A stretch of 64,000 nt of DNA from Kocuria soli (lineage in GTDB: Bacteria > Actinomycetota > Actinomycetes > Actinomycetales > Micrococcaceae): assembly GCF_003797835.1 (NCBI RefSeq), contig NZ_RKMF01000002.1:124001-188000 (forward strand). Reading direction: 5' to 3'. The notes beneath the pieces were generated by a model, which ran no database searches, had not been told where the DNA came from, and was given only the letters and a program-made list of their open reading frames with translations. Each line of letters begins with the position of its first letter. The stretch's first letter is position 1. This document shows, one piece after another, positions 62,683 to 64,000 of this stretch. A program made the translations under genes and the position numbers.

Positions 62683-63471
62683 ATGAATGTCTTGTCCGCC
62701 GTGCTGCCCATGGAGACGGCCACTGACGCGGTACCGCTGGGAACGGTGTTCTGGTCGGAGGTGCTCGGAACCGCCATGCTGACCCTGCTGGGTGTCGGCG
62801 TGGTGGCCAATCACCTGCTCGGGAGGACCAAGGGCAACGGCGGTGGCTGGCTGCTGATCAACTTCGGTTGGGGCCTGGCCGTTTTCGCCGGTGTGTTCGT
62901 CGCCTGGCAGTCCGGCGCGCACCTCAACCCGGCCGTCACCGTGGGTATCTGGACTTCCGGCGCGGAGGAGTACGCGCCGGGCGTGGCCGTGTCGATCGGC
63001 TCCACGCTGGTGTACTTCCTCGCGGAACTGCTCGGCGCCTTCTTCGGTGCCGTGCTCGCGTGGTTGGCCTACAAGCAGCACTACGACGAGGACCTGGCGC
63101 CCGAGGCCAAGCTCGGTACCTTCGCGACCGGCCCCGAAATTCGCTCCCACGCCTGGAACCTGGTCACCGAGATCATCGGGACCTTCGTTCTGGTCTTCGT
63201 GATCCTGATGTTCGGTGGTACGCCCTCGGGGTTGGGGCCGCTGGCCGTGGCACTGTTGGTGGTGGGCATCGGCGCCAGCCTGGGCGGGCCCACGGGGTAC
63301 GCGATCAACCCGGCACGTGACCTGGGGCCGAGGCTGGCCCACGCCGTGCTCCCCATCCGCGGAAAGGGCGGCAGCGACTGGGCCTACGCCTGGGTCCCCG
63401 TCCTGGGACCGATCCTCGGCGCCTTGATTGCCGGCGGTGTCTTCCAGCTCTACCCCGCCGCGAACTTCTGA
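62683..63471 (+). CDS. glpF: Glycerol uptake facilitator (aquaglyceroporin)
   Basis: 262 residues from ATG 62683 (ATG 62674 overlapping the glpD stop is also possible). Six membrane segments and the two NPA half-helices: SGAHLNPAVTVGIWTSG (residues about 80-96) and GYAINPARDLGPRLAH (about 203-218). The Asp after the second NPAR (RD) is the mark of glycerol-conducting channels rather than water channels. It lets glycerol enter for GlpK. Confidence 0.95.
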   Translation: MNVLSAVLPMETATDAVPLGTVFWSEVLGTAMLTLLGVGVVANHLLGRTKGNGGGWLLINFGWGLAVFAGVFVAWQSGAHLNPAVTVGIWTSGAEEYAPGVAVSIGSTLVYFLAELLGAFFGAVLAWLAYKQHYDEDLAPEAKLGTFATGPEIRSHAWNLVTEIIGTFVLVFVILMFGGTPSGLGPLAVALLVVGIGASLGGPTGYAINPARDLGPRLAHAVLPIRGKGGSDWAYAWVPVLGPILGALIAGGVFQLYPAANF

Positions 63472-63525
63472 CCGGTACCTTCACCCACACGACCCGACCC
63501 ACCACAACGACGTGAGGAGTCCATC

Positions 63526-64000
63526 ATGAGCAACCAGACCACCCGACCCGGCACCGGTGACCAACCGCAGTCCTCAGCTGCAGGAACGAACGGCACGCCC
63601 GGGTACGTCATGGCCATCGACCAGGGGACCACGAGTTCCCGGGCCATCATCTTCAACCATGACGGGGAGATCGTCTCCACCGGCCAACTCGAACACGAGC
63701 AGATCTTCCCCAAAGCCGGATGGGTTGAACACGACGCCCTGGAGATCTGGCGCAACGTCCGGAAGGCCGTCGCGGATGCCCTCGCAGTGGCCGAACTCTC
63801 CGCGGCGGACCTGGCGGCCGTGGGTATCACCAACCAGCGCGAGACCGCGGTGGTCTGGGACAAGACCACGGGCAAGCCGGTGTACAACGCGATCGTGTGG
63901 CAGGACACGCGCACGGCCAAACTCGCCGAGCAATTGGGCGGCGAAGAGGGGGCTGACAAGTACAAGGACCGGGTGGGCTTGCCCTTGGCCAGCTACTTCT
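63526..64000 (+). CDS. glpK: Glycerol kinase, 5' part (continues beyond window)
   Basis: My own translation from ATG 63526 (GTGAGGAGT upstream) gives 158 residues with no stop. After about 27 variable residues comes [20 protein letters not shown] (FGGY kinase phosphate-1 motif), then [40 protein letters not shown] and IVWQDTRT. These match the N-terminal actin-like domain of glycerol kinase. It phosphorylates glycerol to glycerol 3-phosphate, the substrate of GlpD. The rest of the gene lies to the right of the window. Confidence 0.95.
   Translation, partial: MSNQTTRPGTGDQPQSSAAGTNGTPGYVMAIDQGTTSSRAIIFNHDGEIVSTGQLEHEQIFPKAGWVEHDALEIWRNVRKAVADALAVAELSAADLAAVGITNQRETAVVWDKTTGKPVYNAIVWQDTRTAKLAEQLGGEEGADKYKDRVGLPLASYF

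Overview
The window looks like chromosome from a high-GC Gram-positive actinobacterium, most likely family Micrococcaceae (Kocuria/Arthrobacter-like). This rests on GC-rich codon use with many GTG starts, the blocks murT-gatD, yebC-ruvC-ruvA-ruvB-yajC-secD-secF-rel and hisS...aspS...dtd-rarA, a class Ib nrdHIE/nrdF set, and the absence of any proteobacterial or firmicute signature. The genus is inference. No rRNA, tRNA or CRISPR array was recognised.

Left end (1-4250) is an accessory island. It holds the N-terminal two thirds of a large serine recombinase running off the left edge and an AbiE-type toxin-antitoxin pair whose toxin frame carries an in-frame stop. It also holds an overlapping two-gene module, a DUF5343-like protein plus a HEPN-type protein with an R-x4-H motif, and an orphan resolvase-type HTH protein. 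The HEPN module is the best candidate here for an undescribed defence or toxin-antitoxin system.

4260-20843 is mixed metabolism and transport: a PadR regulator divergent from a CPBP protease; an NrtR-niaP-like NAD-precursor unit with duplicated operators; a MalY-like C-S lyase; an EamA exporter divergent from a LysR regulator; an FAD amine oxidase; a sugar symporter; PPK2; a DhaK-DhaL dihydroxyacetone kinase; DedA; a broken membrane-anchored gene; an App1-type phosphatase; and an aldehyde dehydrogenase.

20844-26145 is the ribonucleotide reductase locus: a pair of NrdR boxes, then nrdH, nrdI and nrdE, a broken dihydrofolate-reductase-like gene, then nrdF. 26183-33719 holds an FAD oxidoreductase, a four-gene overlapping operon (acyltransferase-like, nucleosidase, lipoate-ligase-like, SRAP), a GntR regulator, a deleted MHS transporter and an ornithine cyclodeaminase-like gene.

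33837-59716 is the conserved core: thrS, HIT, murT/gatD (lipid II amidation), yebC, ruvCAB (Holliday junction resolution), yajC-secD-secF (protein export), a bifunctional Rel (stringent response), DUF349, hisS, an amino-acid permease, aspS, dtd and rarA. 59783-64000 is a glycerol locus: a SorC-family regulator divergent from glpD-glpF-glpK, with two matched inverted repeats between them. Together with the DhaKL gene this points to active glycerol and dihydroxyacetone use.

At least four genes look degraded. Three carry single in-frame stops with recognisable sequence continuing in the same frame (abiEii, the 17611 gene and the DHFR-like gene). One, the MHS transporter, has an internal deletion. 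A fifth, the CPBP protease, has lost its normal stop.
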